DNA from: Eriocheir sinensis | Lineage: Eukaryota; Arthropoda; Malacostraca; Decapoda; Varunidae | Length of the DNA stretch: 64,000 bases | Assembly: GCF_024679095.1 (NCBI RefSeq) | Contig: NC_066553.1 | Coordinates: forward strand, 3,213,494-3,277,493 | Direction of reading: 5' to 3' | Shown: piece by piece, positions 10,905 through 22,729 of the stretch | Layout of the letters: each line of letters begins with the position of its first letter | How positions within the stretch are numbered: position 1 is the stretch's first letter | Translations under genes and position numbers: made by a program | Notes under the pieces: generated by a model | What the model was told of the DNA's origin: nothing | What the model saw: only the letters and a program-made list of their open reading frames with translations | The model's database searches: none

Positions 10905-11040
10905 GTTTTTTTCTTTTTTTTACAACAAAGCAGACAGCTCAAGGGCACAAAAAATGGAAACAATAATAAAAAAAAGCCCGCTACTCGCTGCTCCTACAAA
11001 AAAGAATCAAAAGAGGTGGCCGAAAGAGAGGTCAATTTCT
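10905..11040 (-). mobile_element. LINE-A 3' end, minus orientation
   Basis: Read on the minus strand the copy shows GACCTCTCTTTCGGCCACC, GGAGCAGCGAGTAGCGGGC, a T-rich block, CCTTGAGCTGTCTGCTTTG and the A-rich tail (T-run at 10905-10921 on plus). Truncated upstream of the 3' UTR. Confidence 0.85.
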
Positions 11041-11234
11041 GTATTCATGATTATGTTCGCAGAGTGTATTCGTTACATTCGTGCAGTTCTCTCAATCAAA
11101 CTCTTCCTTGACACGCCACCCGTACAAATGCGTGCGCAGCTGTGTAACTTTTCCGAACTGTTTTAGGTCAATTACTTTTATTTATCAGATTCGTCAGGCC
11201 TAAGAGTCTTTACCCTGTGGAAATGTAAACTATA

Positions 11235-11311
<77 letters not shown>

Positions 11312-11620
11312 AGAAAACCTCTCTAATCCTCTAATTATACTCAGTTTTCCCGCGGCCGAGTGAACGTTTCCTCGAAAATTATTTGAGTGGCACGGACGGG
11401 GCCTAAAATTATAATTTCCTGGAATTTACTTGTGGCTGCGGCGCCTGAGAGCAAACCTTGGTGGATACGGTGTGGGCATGTTGGGGAAGGTGTGTGTTGT
11501 TGGGGCTCTTGATCCTATCACGGGATGTCTTCATGGAATTCCCTGCATAATTCAGATGAACAACCGTATTGAACCGTGCTAGAAAAGAGCCTCCTAGAGT
11601 TACATAATCTTTTATGTGTA
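11041..11620. other. Unique DNA with a (GT)n array
   Basis: The GT array lies at 11238-11309. The remainder shows no gene. Confidence 0.5.
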
Positions 11621-11772
11621 CAGTCGGCAAAGAGCGTATCGAACACCCATGGTTCGACTGAATAGAATTTGAGCGAAATCTTTAGATATGGTGTAGTGTT
11701 GGTTATGTTGGCACCAGTGACTAGAGTATTTTCCCAAGACCCGTGGGTGCTCGATACTTTTTTTGCCGACTG
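11621..11772. mobile_element. Tc1/mariner-type MITE
   Basis: The terminal repeats are about 32 bp: left CAGTCGGCAAAGAGCGTATC... and right, reverse-complemented, CAGTCGGCAAAAAAAGTATC..., continuing into CGARCACCCA. Both ends are flanked by TA (11619-11620 and 11773-11774), the target duplication of the Tc1/mariner superfamily; the CAGT ends fit too. The 152-bp element has no transposase and would be moved in trans. Confidence 0.85.
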
Positions 11773-11774
11773 TA

Positions 11775-13394
11775 CAAAAGGCGGTTGAATAATGTTTGCT
11801 GATTACATCCCCGTTATTAGCCCTCCTGCAGCGTCTAACACCCTCTGAGCGCTTCGTGTTTTGAAATAGTTCCTGGTTCAGTTTGCATCAAGTTGCCTCA
11901 GAGTGTTCCGGGATGCATCAATTCGTTTCTCTGAAGTTAACTAAAATTCATCTTTGGAACAATTGCCTTGGCGAGTTAGCGCAGGTGACCCAAGGCCCGG
12001 GGACGTAAGGGCCAAGGTCGCGTGCCCGTCTCGAGAAGCACCGCCGCCTCGTGTCGTGATCGTCGGGCCGCGAGGAGTCGCCTGAGACGGCCGCTGCAGG
12101 AGTGACCCAAAGGAGTGACCCGGAGACTAATGTGGACGCGGCGCCACAAAGACAGACTGAACTGCACAGCTTTTGGTATAATTAATCTGTTTATGTTCTT
12201 CACTTAAACTGAACTGCGTCTTAACAAGTTTCTCTAGACGGAGTGTCAATTGGAGATGGTTGTGTTCGGGCAGGCGGACTGTTGGTTAGAGATCAGTGAA
12301 CCTGGAGGCTGCGAATTTAAACTGACGAACATTCTGACGGCCGCATGTACCGTGCGGCAGTTCAGGCTGGTGTAGAGGCGTGCGTGCGTGGCTGTTGGCA
12401 GCGCTGCTCCACTGAGCACCTCACTCTCACAGCAGCCTCACGGCACCTGCCCACACTATTTTTTTTAAACTGCAATAAAAGTTTCAGAGTCTATTACATA
12501 GTGAAAAAAAATCTTCTTGGGCAAGCTTGTGCCTGTGATGGTAAAAGGTCAGCCCGGGATGGCCGCCTCATGGCTAAAGCACACGCACTCAGCACCGCCC
12601 GGCTGCCCGGCACACCTTATGCGCCGCGGCACCACCTGACACCGGCACGCTGGGGTTATGGAGACGAAGCGAGCCTTCACTGTGCCTACTGGATGTATTA
12701 TACTTGCTGTATGATTTTACGATTGGAACATTAATACTATGCTATCTAAGAAGTATACGTTCTTTCTCTTTAATGACTGACAGTGAGCGAAGTGCTATGA
12801 GCCTCGTCACTGCTGGCAGGAAAGTTAGTACGGCGGCAGAGCACCGGCGGAGCAGTGCCTCCCCGGCCAAAGGTGGGCCGCTAAAATGTCACCGCTCTGA
12901 CCCCGCCGCCAGTTCTCAACTTTAATTACAGAGAGTGTTCCCGGAGGCTGCCCGCCCGACCCGCCTGCCGAATATGGACGTCCAGTAGTTGTGCGAGGCC
13001 ATGCCGGCGAGGCCACTAAGTGTGTGTGTGTGTGTGGGTGAGGGTGAGGGCGAGTCTCTGGGTGTAATGCAAGGCTTTCCACAATAATTGGTCCTCCTGT
13101 GTGTACACCTGTGGCCGGCGGTTCCTGAGCGCGTCTCGCTGCACTCACTCGTCGAGGAGGAAAAGCGGCGTTCAGGGTGAGGGACGGGCCGAAGTAACGC
13201 GGGTTCTTTAAAACTAGCTTTAAAATGAATAATACTAAAGGGAAGATGCACAAAGATGGTGAGCTATACATGTGCGCGTGATGCAGTGCCCGCTTATAGG
13301 GTAGGGAATGAAGGGGTCACGGCACGCGCCACTGGTCTTCTCTGCTCATCTTCGTATCATTGGCATGGGGGTGTTGTGAGTTATTATCTCCCTC
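11775..13394. other. Unique DNA, no gene recognised
   Basis: GC-rich in 11990-12130 and 12560-13150, with frames open on both strands (up to about 148 codons) that resemble nothing known. A short GT run is at 13021-13035. Confidence 0.4.
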
Positions 13395-13790
13395 TAGCCT
13401 GGTAGCAACGACGGGCCAAATTTGTGGCTTTACCGTGTAGCAGCGACGGGCCAGATTTGTGGCTTTACCGTGTAGCAGCGACGGGCCAAATTTGTGGCTT
13501 TACCGTGTAGCAGCGACGGGCCAAATTTGTGGCTTTACCGTGTAGCAGCGACGGGCCAAATTTGTGGCTTTACCGTGTAGCAGCGATGGGCCAAATTTGT
13601 GCCATGATATAAACCCCCCAAAATAGATGATGCATAAACTGATCACAAACGCTTTGTTGTATATTATGAAATGGTTTGTGTGAGTGATGAAAATGGTTTG
13701 TGTGAGTGATGATTTTTTCTCATTTTTCTCGCTTAGAGGGACCATTAAGAAACATGATCCCCGCTGCTACCGGGCTAGTGAGAGGTAGAA
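13395..13790 (+). mobile_element. Non-autonomous element with 35-bp internal minisatellite
   Basis: The ends are inverted: left AGCCTGGTAGCAACGACGGG and right, reverse-complemented, AGCCCGGTAGCAGCGGGGA. Inside, six units of exactly 35 bp start at 13402, 13437, 13472, 13507, 13542 and 13577 (GTAGCAGCGACGGGCCAAAT). A unique part shared with 2954-3150 follows, with an internal 22-bp duplication of GAAATGGTTTGTGTGAGTGA near 13668-13710. It has the look of a MITE that has amplified its left subterminal repeat. Confidence 0.7.
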
Positions 13791-14225
13791 TTACTGTATC
13801 CCTTATCACTATTACTCACGCCCTTAACTCTCTGGAATCCGATCATTCATTAACATCGGGCAGAGGGAGAGGCAGCAACGCGAACTATGTCACCCGCGCG
13901 ATAGTGTTTCCGGATATTTATTAATGCTTCTTTCTGAACTACAAAAAAGTGGGGCAGCCAGCACGGAGTGTAGTTCATGAGTGCGGGGTGAACAGTACGG
14001 TTATTAACTGCACGGCAATATTCGCGGACACATTTTGATTGTTGCATAACCATGAGAGCAGCGAGCTGTGAGCCGGTGCGCGGCGCTCTTTGGCAAACCT
14101 GGCGGCGTGTGGTGAGCCTGGCGGGGGGCGGCCTCTCACCTGGGGGGGGGGAGAGCTTGGTTAGGGCCTCAGCACCATAATTATCATCATCATCATTATT
14201 ATCATCATCAACAACAATAATAATT
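13791..14225. other. Unique DNA, no gene seen
   Basis: Ends in ATC/ATT trinucleotide-rich sequence at 14178-14222. Nothing coding recognised. Confidence 0.4.
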
Positions 14226-14228
14226 TTA

Positions 14229-14229
<1 letters not shown>

Positions 14230-14293
<64 letters not shown>
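14230..14293. repeat. (CA)n microsatellite
   Basis: About 31 perfect CA copies. Confidence 0.95.
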
Positions 14294-14295
<2 letters not shown>

Positions 14296-15594
14296 TAATG
14301 CATTCATGTTTGTATATCAGTTTTCAAGTAGCATTATGATAAGTAGCTTTAAAAATATGTAATCATTACTTAAAATAAGAATTTTCATTTTGAGATTTGA
14401 AAGACAGTAGTTCGGTGAATGGACTAAAATTGAATATATTAAAAAACCCATTAATATATAAATGATCAAAAAAACACTCTGACTGATAAAACATTCGACT
14501 TTCACCTCGAGTAGGTTCCGGAGTCACAAGCGCCCTCCTTTAATTTGTTGTGTAAGTGAATAAATTTAAAGAGAAAGAAAACCAAATCATCGGCACAAAC
14601 ATTCCCGTAATGTGAATAGAGGGGTGCTTCGCGCTGTTTGCCTTGGTGTTAAATATGCACGAAGCACAGGAGCTCGTCCCTGTGTGTCGGCGTGTGCTGG
14701 AGGGCGGCGAGAAGGTGCTCGGCTGGAGGCAGGCTGGGTGGCCGTGTCAAGAGGACGGAGTGACAGCACTTGCCGGCCGGGCGCGTGGCTCCTCGGCGAC
14801 GCCCGGCAAACACTGCTCGATCGATCCTTACGTTACGTGGCGCCCCGAGAGAGACTCCTGCCGTGTGATGGATGTCTGGGGCTCCTGGGCTCAGTGTTTG
14901 GGTGTGACGCCTGTCACCTCGCCTCGACTTGCGTGGTGCCCTTGACTCCTTCCTGTCTGGCAGAAACACCCGGCTGGGTCCTGTGTTCCCGCCAGCACGG
15001 TGTGTTGCGGTGCACGGCGCGCGTCGCCTCGCTGCGCCTGACGTACTGTCCTGGTAGTCGTGCTGTGCTTCCTGTATGCACGTCCATGTTACCACAGACC
15101 TCCTTGAAGGACGTTGTTATAGATTCTATACATAAGCATTTGGATGAGTCAAATAAATCCCCGTGACCTCAAATATTTCAACAAGGTATGTTTTGTAGAG
15201 TTTTCAAGCACATATGTAACATCACCCTGTCACATGCAGTGATGAAAAATTATATGATATAAATGTCAGCACTAATCTAATTTTTTAGATTAATGATTTT
15301 CTGACATGCCAAGTTAAGGTCACTGAAAGGTCGAACTTGCAGGGATTCCAGACCTTTTGTAGCATCCAGCACACGAGTCACCCGTGATTGGAAAGTGACG
15401 AACGATTCAAAGTTAAATATGTTAGATTGTTAATACTAATGATGGTGATGATGATGATAGAGGCGCAGGGAGAATTCTTGGCTGGCCGCCTTCATATAAG
15501 TCGCTGGGGCTCTGGCTAATCTGTGACCCGTGCCCGTGTGTGTCCCTTGTTCCCTGGCGCGGCGGTGCTGGGCGTAGCGTGGGCACGGCGTCCT
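14294..15594. other. Unique DNA; GC-rich open frames of doubtful value
   Basis: AT-rich to 14600, then GC-rich 14600-15100. A 184-codon frame (14612-15166, plus) and a 148-codon antisense frame coexist. Neither has a recognisable domain, and the overlap points to base composition as the cause. Confidence 0.4.
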
Positions 15595-15827
15595 TGGGCC
15601 AGTCTTACAGTCCAGTACAGCACGTTTGTAAGCTCTCCAACCAAACACAAAACATGACGAAAAATCCTTGTATAGTGTTTTTTTCTTTTTTTACAGCAGA
15701 GTCAGTTCAAGGGCATAAAAAAATGGTAACAGATGTGAAAAAAACACTATATAAGGAATTTTCGTTGTGTTTTGTGCTTGGTTGGGGAGCTTACAAACGT
15801 GCTGTACTGGACTATAAGACTGGCCCC
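15595..15827. repeat. Inverted repeat, about 86-bp arms around a LINE-A tail
   Basis: The left arm (about 15596-15681) reads GGGCCAGTCTTACAGTCCAG...GTATAGTGTTT. The right arm (about 15742-15827), reverse-complemented, reads GGGCCAGTCTTATAGTCCAG...TATATAGTGTTT. They differ at about ten positions. The loop of about 60 bp is the LINE-A 3' end. The transcript of either strand would fold into a long hairpin. Confidence 0.85.
15682..15741 (-). mobile_element. LINE-A 3' end inside the hairpin loop
   Basis: On the minus strand it shows CACATCTGTTACCAT, a T-rich run, TGCCCTTGAACTGACTCTGC and the poly(A) tail. The GTAGCGGGC block is missing, so it is cut closer to its 3' end than the other copies. Confidence 0.75.
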
Positions 15828-16236
15828 TTGTCCTGCTTCGACGCTGTCACCGGGGGAGAGTTCGATCAGTGCTCAGAAAGGTCGCGGTGAGGCGGGAGAG
15901 GAAGGACAGGTTGAGGGGGGGGGGAGTGAGGGGCTAGCGTGCACAAGTGGGCCTCCCGCGCGCCCCTCCCTCACTCCAGCTGTCTAGGAATTGGCAAGAC
16001 AAGCAGGTCAAGGGGCGGATTGATCACGGGCGCGGCTGCCAGGATCGCCGCTCTAAGGCCGCTCCTCTGCCTGTCTGTCTGTCTGTCTGTCTCCCGCTGC
16101 CACGGTTCCTCCACTTCCGTGTCTCATTTTCTGAAGTCATGAAATGTGTTGGTGTTATAATTGGCTCTTTTTTGTATTTCTTTTCATTTTTCGCTTTTGA
16201 TATGTTTCCATTATTGTATGGCGCTATAGGTTCAGA
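15828..16236. other. Unique DNA, no gene seen
   Basis: GC-rich to 16060, a short TGTC run at 16073-16090, then AT-rich. Nothing coding recognised. Confidence 0.4.
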
Positions 16237-16237
16237 C

Positions 16238-16241
16238 GTAA

Positions 16242-16276
<35 letters not shown>

Positions 16277-16278
16277 AT
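16238..16278. repeat. (AAAT)n microsatellite
   Basis: About ten AAAT copies. Confidence 0.9.
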
Positions 16279-19184
16279 ATCGGCGTGTCGAAGTTGTGCC
16301 GAGGACCAAGTGTTACGTTCTTCCTTCGTCGCTAAACTCGTGCGTCTTTCCAGGAAAAAAAAAAATCACTTCTGATGCAAATAATTAAGTGATGTTTACC
16401 TGAACTAGATGATAATTAGCCTTTCTGCTTTCCGTTAAGTGTGCCAGACATCCCCTGCACGGCCCAGGGTGGGAAGGGGGGGGGGGGGTGAGGGGTGAGG
16501 GGCCGGGCTTCCTGGATCGGCCGCTGAATTAGGGTCTCGCTCACTCCCCTCGACAAATTCCGTCTGTTCATGGCCGCGTGTGTCTGCTCCTTACCCGCGC
16601 TGAATTCCCTTTTTTAGGCTCACTTACATTTGGCTGCCACATAATATTCCTATAAATCATTGAATTCCTTCTGATAACCCGGAAGCAGTTTGTCTCTCAG
16701 TATAGTCAAATGAACTGGATATGTAATGTAATTCCCCGAAGGGAGGCAGCGGCAGCAGTGTGTTGCCGCTGCGTTCATTGACGTGCGAGCAAAAACATAA
16801 TGAACGAGTACGATTCCGAGCAGCCTCGGTGGTGGTGTCGATGGCCTCACTCCCCAAGGCTCCGCGCCAACACGAAAACGCTTCTCCGTGGCTCATCAGT
16901 GGTGCCTTGTATGCGGCTGTTACCAGTGTGTCCTACAATATTTCGTTCATCTCAGTAACAGCTAAAGCAATTGTCTTTTTCGAGAATGACATCTGGGAGG
17001 CAGAGTGCGGCTCTAAGCTGAGGTGCGCGTTGCCTCGCCGCTCACAGACATGGTCCTAACAGATTCCTAGAAGCGTAATGAATGGGTTCGTAGAAGCTCT
17101 GGTGGCAGGCTTGGACCTCAGGTGCGGCTGGCAGCACGAGCAGCCCCGGTGCGTGGGATGAGCCTCATCAGCAGCGGCTGACCAACAAACTCTCCGTGAG
17201 GGACGACGCTCGCCGCAATCTCCTGCCTCGTCTGGCCGCCAAGTGACAGCGGAAAATGGATATTTTGCACCTCGAATAAGCGATCGGATTTCGATTTCAG
17301 GTGGTCATTGATAAGCCTGACAGGTGGACTTGTGGTGGGCAGGAGGGGCGGGGATGGTGGCTACACATGCCTGGCCAGGGTTTGCTGTGTCCAGCCTCAG
17401 GCACGAGGCTGGCGGCACAATGACGGCTGTTGACGCGTGGGATTATAACTACACCATTCTTGCCTGTCGAAGAGACAAGGTCACTGTGAACCTTTCACGA
17501 ATTGAGGAATATTGTTTTTTTTTTTCTTCTGTATTCACTTCGTTTGGATCACGTTGTCAAACACACTTCCGGGCGACACGTCCTGTGATTAATGTAAATG
17601 TGTCACTCTTGTTAATGAAGCACATGAAGCAACACGAATTTCATTGAGCCGCGCCAGGGAAATTCATCAGTGTGAATTCACTGAAAAGTGATTTGTGTTG
17701 CTGATGATGTAACGGCGTAAACATCATGAAGCTGTAATTCTTTTGCCAAACCTCTGACGAGTGAGGACTGAAATGCCAACTGAAGGCGAGCAGCATCTGG
17801 CCTTGAAGGTCAGGCCGTTTTAGCGTCCTGCATTCCTTCATGACTCACACAGACGCGAAACAGGGACCTTAAGAGTTGCATTCATTGCTTAGCAAACATT
17901 TTCCCTACTGGATCACAAAGTATCGCTGCTTCGAAAACTGGATCAGGTGTGTTGCCTGTAAAGTAACGCTTCCTGAAAAAATCTTATCAGTGCTGTAACA
18001 GTTTAGAACAGCTTCGAGCGGTTGACGCCTGGCACACACACTAAATTCACGCCTAGGGCAAGCTGAGCAGACCGCAAACACCCGGAAGCCATGTCTTGCC
18101 CTGTGTGATTCTTAGTCATATGTATTTCCATCAACCGAGGATGGAGAGAAGCGAACAACCGAGTGTGCCGCCTGGCGGGCTGCGGGCGGGTCAGCGTGCG
18201 AGGCTGAGGGGCGGCACCGAGGCTCACATCCGACCGTCTACTTTTTATAAGAACTGTCCAGCTGAGAAAGGAAAAGCTCTGGCGCTCGGTCTGGCATATC
18301 ACATTTTTTTAGATAAATACATAGCTTTGAAGACCTGCCATTTATTATTACCGCAACAATGAACAAGGTTTTTCGGATTGTGATCAGCATGTTGTTCTGG
18401 CACAGCATAGCATAACACGTGGATATGCTTTGTCACAGCATTTCCACCGTTTCAGTGTCACGATAAAAAAGTTAATACGAATATAAATGTTTTTTCTTCA
18501 GTGTCAGAGCCGTGATGTGAGCTTTCAAAAGTGTATCACGGCCGATCCCTCGCACCCGAGTATATCGTGAAGGCCGATTAATTTTTAACACCATGAAAAG
18601 GGAATGAAAAATAAGATAGATCTGTGGAAAGTCCTCTCTGAAAATCATCGAGCCATGACTTGCTGACGGCCGGGGAACACGTCCCGTCAGGATGGCAGAG
18701 GAGCAAGGCGTCCAGGAGGTGCCGCGCCGCCGCCCGGCCCGGGTGTCTGTCACGGGTCTGGCGGGGCGGGAGTAAAGGAGGGGGGGGGGGGGGGTCAGGG
18801 GGAGCAGAACCTTTTTTCTTTTACGTTGGCAGGACTTTGAAACGCGGAACTGATATTCCTCATGACCCGAATTCTCCCTCTCGGGCAGAGGGACCCGGAT
18901 GTTGGGAAATAATATCTTTCTGGAGGAGGATGTTCAGGAATCATATCACATTTTCTTAGATAAATACACAGCGGAATAGTTCTCATCGTCTTATCACCCT
19001 ACCCGTGTATTGAATTTTTGTTGTTAGACGTGACAGACCCCAGACTAACTGTTGACCAAGACAGCGGAAAAGACACGTTGACGGGCATGAGTGAGTGAGG
19101 CTGATCGATGAGCGCCGCACGGACCTCCTGGACACTGAGCAGAACATTTAGTTGGTATTCTCAGAAGCTTCCGCCTCTCATATC
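16279..19184. other. Longest unique stretch, no gene recognised
   Basis: Nearly 3 kb with few simple repeats (poly-G near 16479-16488 and 18779-18794). Short frames on both strands carry no known domain. A block CATATCACATTTTYTTAGAT is present at about 18295 and 18945, probably a small dispersed repeat. Regulatory or intronic DNA is possible but cannot be shown. Confidence 0.4.
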
Positions 19185-19380
19185 AGCTGTTTCCAAAGGC
19201 CAAAAAAGAGATCAGCCGGGTTCTAATGAGTGTTTTCGTAGGTCCACGGTACAGAAGAAGGGGCAAACTACCACCAGGATCATTAAAGTATCCCTGGAAA
19301 TGCCCATAACTCGTACGGCAGTCTTGTCAAATATGTGTCATTGGGCTCCGAAAAGTGGAAGGATACGGCTCTCAATTTAC
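19185..19380 (+). repeat. Single divergent copy of the 105-bp repeat family
   Basis: Contains GGTTCTAATGAGTGTTTTCG, CCACGGTACAGAAGAAGGGG, CTACCACCAGGATCATTAAA, CCCTGGAAATGCCCATAACT and TTGTCAAATATGTG, matching 38130-38335 in the same order. Opposite in orientation to 3811-4260. Confidence 0.8.
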
Positions 19381-19529
19381 CTGGTGTCTTGTTCCTTGAT
19401 ACATAATACATCACCTGGTCGGGTCATCCACTCCTGAGAGGCCTATCAAATATTCTCCTTAAGTCGTGTTGTAAGTTTTGTATCAATGTATTTTTGTTTT
19501 GCTTAAATCACCAGTTATTCAATTCAGGC

Positions 19530-20060
19530 TTGTTACTGATGGTGATGGTGGTGGTGGTGGTGGTGGTGGTGAAAGTTTTGGTAGTGGTGAGGATGGAGAT
19601 AATGGCCATGGTGTTGATGGTGGTTGTGATGGTGATATCGGAGGGGGGTGGGGTTGAAGGTGACGGTGGTGGTGGTGGTGATGATGGTAGTTATAGTGGC
19701 GGTGGTGAGAATAGTGGCGACGGTACAGTAGTGATGGTGATAGTGAGAGTAATGGTGATGATAATTATAGTAATGGTATTGAGGATGGGCAATAGTGGTG
19801 GCTGTGGTGGTGGTGGTGGTGGTGATGGTGAGGGTGGTGTCGGTGGGGATCGCGCACGTCAGAGGTGGTGTCAGGGGTCATAGTATTGAGGATAGAGGTT
19901 AGGGTAAGAATGGTGGTGGTGGTGATGGTGAGGGTGGTGTCGGGGGTGATCGGGAGTGATCGGGGGTGGTCGGAAATGGTCGGGGGTCGTCGGGAGTGGT
20001 CGGGGGTGGTCGGCAGTGGTCGGGGGTGGTCGGGAGTGGTCCGGGGTGGTGTCGGGGGTC
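19530..20060. repeat. (GGT)n-rich tract with a TCGGGGGTGG motif
   Basis: GGT/GAT trinucleotide repeats at 19538-19940, then imperfect tandem copies of a 12-20 bp motif based on GTCGGGGGTGGTCGG (19935-20056), which is rich in G-runs. Confidence 0.85.
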
Positions 20061-20199
20061 GAGGCTGCAGGTGGCTCATAAAGAGGGGCGTCGCCTTGCC
20101 GTGGTGTACCGGGAGGCAATAATCGTTGTGAAATAACATCCCATTGTGGAAAAGACGAGCGAGAGGAAAGGAGGAGAATGGGAGCGGCGGCGAGAGGTG

Positions 20200-20640
20200 C
20201 TGCGCGGGTGGGGGGTGGGGGGTGGGGGGGGGGCATACAAGGAAGAGAACGGCGAGGAGGAGGAGGAGGAGGAGGAGGAGGAGGCTTGGGCGTCTCAAGA
20301 CTGTTCTACACCTACCCACCCACCCACCTACCAGACCGCCCAAACACACCCGCCCACCCACCCACCCTCGCGGCCTGCCTGCTGCGGGGGGGAGAGGTGG
20401 GGGGCGGCGGTTGGGGTGGGGGTGGTGCTTGCAAATACAAGGCCTTCCTCCTCCTCCTCTTTCCCCTCGTCTTCCTCCTCTTTTTCCGACGAGAAGGATT
20501 ATTGCTTAAAACCTGCTTGCGGTGCTTACGAAAATATTAAACCGAAACGGGGCAAGTAGCAACCTGGAGGAGGAAAGGAGGAAGAAGAGGGAGAGGGGGA
20601 GGGGGGGGGGGCAGGCAAGGCGGGCGTATAAGGGCGGCGC
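20200..20640. repeat. G-rich and (GGA)n-rich interval
   Basis: Poly-G runs near 20205-20233, a GGA run near 20257-20285 and G-rich sequence to 20640. Open frames overlap in all frames and are not coding. Confidence 0.6.
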
Positions 20641-20799
20641 GGCGGGGGAAGGTGAGCTGCAAGCCGACCTTACCGCCGACAAGTGTGGGACTCAATAATC
20701 AATATGGCATGGTCGGCAGCCTGACAACCTTGCTGAAGTGGGCCTCGTACGCTGCTCCGCTTAACTGTGTGGCTTTTTTTTTTTAACGTTACCTTGCTC

Positions 20800-21560
20800 T
20801 TCACAATCTCTGCATCCCCTCCTTCCCCCCTTCTCCCCACCCCCCCTCTCTCGTCCCTCAACCGTCCCACCCCCATCTCCTCTTCACGAATCCCATCCCT
20901 CCTTTCTCCTTTCTTTTTCAATCTCCGCTTCCTCCTCCTCTCTTCCCCACTAACGCGTCCCTTCCCCCTTCTCCCCATCCAACCTTCTCCCCACCCCCCC
21001 TCTCTCGTCCCTCAACCGTCCCACCCCCATCTCCTCTTCACGAATCCCATCCCTCCTTTCTCCTTTCTTTTTCAATCTCCGCTTCCTCCTCATCTCTTCC
21101 CCACTAACACATCCCTTCCCCCCTTCTCCCCATCCCCCCTTCTCCCCACCCCCCTCTCTAGTCCCTCAACCGTCCCTCCCCCATCTCCTCTTCACGAATC
21201 CCATCCCTCCTTTCTCCTTTCTTTTTCAATCTCCGCTTCCTCCTCATCTCTTCCCCACTCACACATCCCTTCCCCTTCTCCCCATCCCCTTCTCCCCACC
21301 CCCCTCTCTAGTCCCTCAACCGTCCCTCCCCCATCTCCTCTTCACGAATCCCATCCCTCCTTTCTCCTCTCTTTTTCAATCTCCGCTTCCTCCTCATCTC
21401 TTCCCCACTAACGCGTCCCTTCCCTCTTCTCCCCATCCCCCCCTCTCTCGTCCCCCAACCGTCCCTCCCACTTCTCTTTTTCTCTCATCCCATCCCTCCT
21501 TTCTCCCCTCTTTTTCAATCTCCGCTTCCTCCTCCTCTCTTCCCCCTAACACGTCCGTTC
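20800..21560. repeat. About 152-bp C/T-rich minisatellite, 5 units
   Basis: The landmark TTCTTTTTCAATCTCCGCTT occurs at about 20911, 21065, 21219, 21369 and 21508, giving periods of 154, 154, 150 and about 139 bp. Each unit also has TCTCTTCACGAATCCCATCC and GTCCCTCAACCGTCC. Decay increases to the right. Confidence 0.9.
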
Positions 21561-21760
21561 CCCCTTCTCTCCATTCCCGCTCTCTCCTCCCCCCATCCCT
21601 CTCTTTCCTCCTCCTTCCTGTCTCTGCTTCCCCTTCCCACTCTTTCCCCCTATCACATCCCTTCCCCCTTCTATCCATCCATTCGATCCTCCCCTTTCCT
21701 CGTCCCCGTCCCCCCGTCAATCCCACCATCCCAGGTGTTGGGGGGGGGGGGGTAGAGTAA
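21561..21760. repeat. C/T-rich decayed repeat and poly-G
   Basis: Degenerate continuation of the preceding satellite, then a poly-G run near 21740-21752. Confidence 0.5.
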
Positions 21761-21829
21761 GTGGTATGGAGGTGAAGGTAATGACGGAGGTGAGAGTATT
21801 GGCGGCACAGGTGTTGAGTGAGTCATTGG

Positions 21830-22078
<249 letters not shown>

Positions 22079-22218
22079 GCAGTACTAATGGTGGTGATAA
22101 GTGGTGTGTAATGGTGGTGGAGGTGGTGGTGCGCTGATGATGAGGGGGGGAGGGTGCAGGAGGGGGGAAGGGGGGGGAAGGAAGGAAGGAAGGCCACAGG
22201 GTGTTCGTAGTAGCGGGA

Positions 22219-22226
22219 GTGTGTGT

Positions 22227-22281
<55 letters not shown>
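22219..22281. repeat. (GT)n microsatellite
   Basis: A GT run with one AT interruption. Confidence 0.95.
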
Positions 22282-22282
<1 letters not shown>

Positions 22283-22309
22283 AAGGTGAGGATGACGATA
22301 GCAGCCCAA

Positions 22310-22600
22310 GGTGGTGGTGGTGGTGGTGGTGATTTTGGTAGTGGGGAGGAGGAGTAGTGTGGTCATGGTAGTGGTGGTGGTGATGGTTGTGTTGATCCTG
22401 TAGTGGTGTTGAAAATGGTTACTAGTGGTGATGATGGTGGTGGTGGTGGTGGTAAATGGTGATATTGCTAATGATTGTGATGGTGATGGTGGTGATGGTG
22501 ATTGTAACTTATGACGGCTAGTATAGAATCATTCATTGTGGTGATGATGATGTTGAAACTGATGTTGGTGGTGATGGTGGTGGTGACGTGTATGGCAGTG
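22310..22600. repeat. (GGT)n / (GAT)n-rich tract
   Basis: Interspersed GGT and GAT trinucleotides with short unique islands. Confidence 0.8.
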
Positions 22601-22729
22601 GAACAGGGGGGCAGGGTGGCAGGATGATGGATGACCGCGGCAGGGGTGACAGGGGGGCGGGGGGGGGGGCGGTAGAGGCGTGATGTCTTAGGTTCAAAAC
22701 AGGGATAGATTGTGGACAGAAGTGGAGCA

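Noticed and set aside
12345..13271. Overlapping frames of 109-148 codons
   Set aside because: Unsupported by domains or splice sites; GC-driven.
13402..13605. CRISPR-like regular repeat
   Set aside because: Units are contiguous with no spacers, in a eukaryotic transposon-like element.
14612..15166. 184-codon plus frame and 148-codon antisense frame
   Set aside because: Both strands are open in GC-rich DNA with no recognisable motif.
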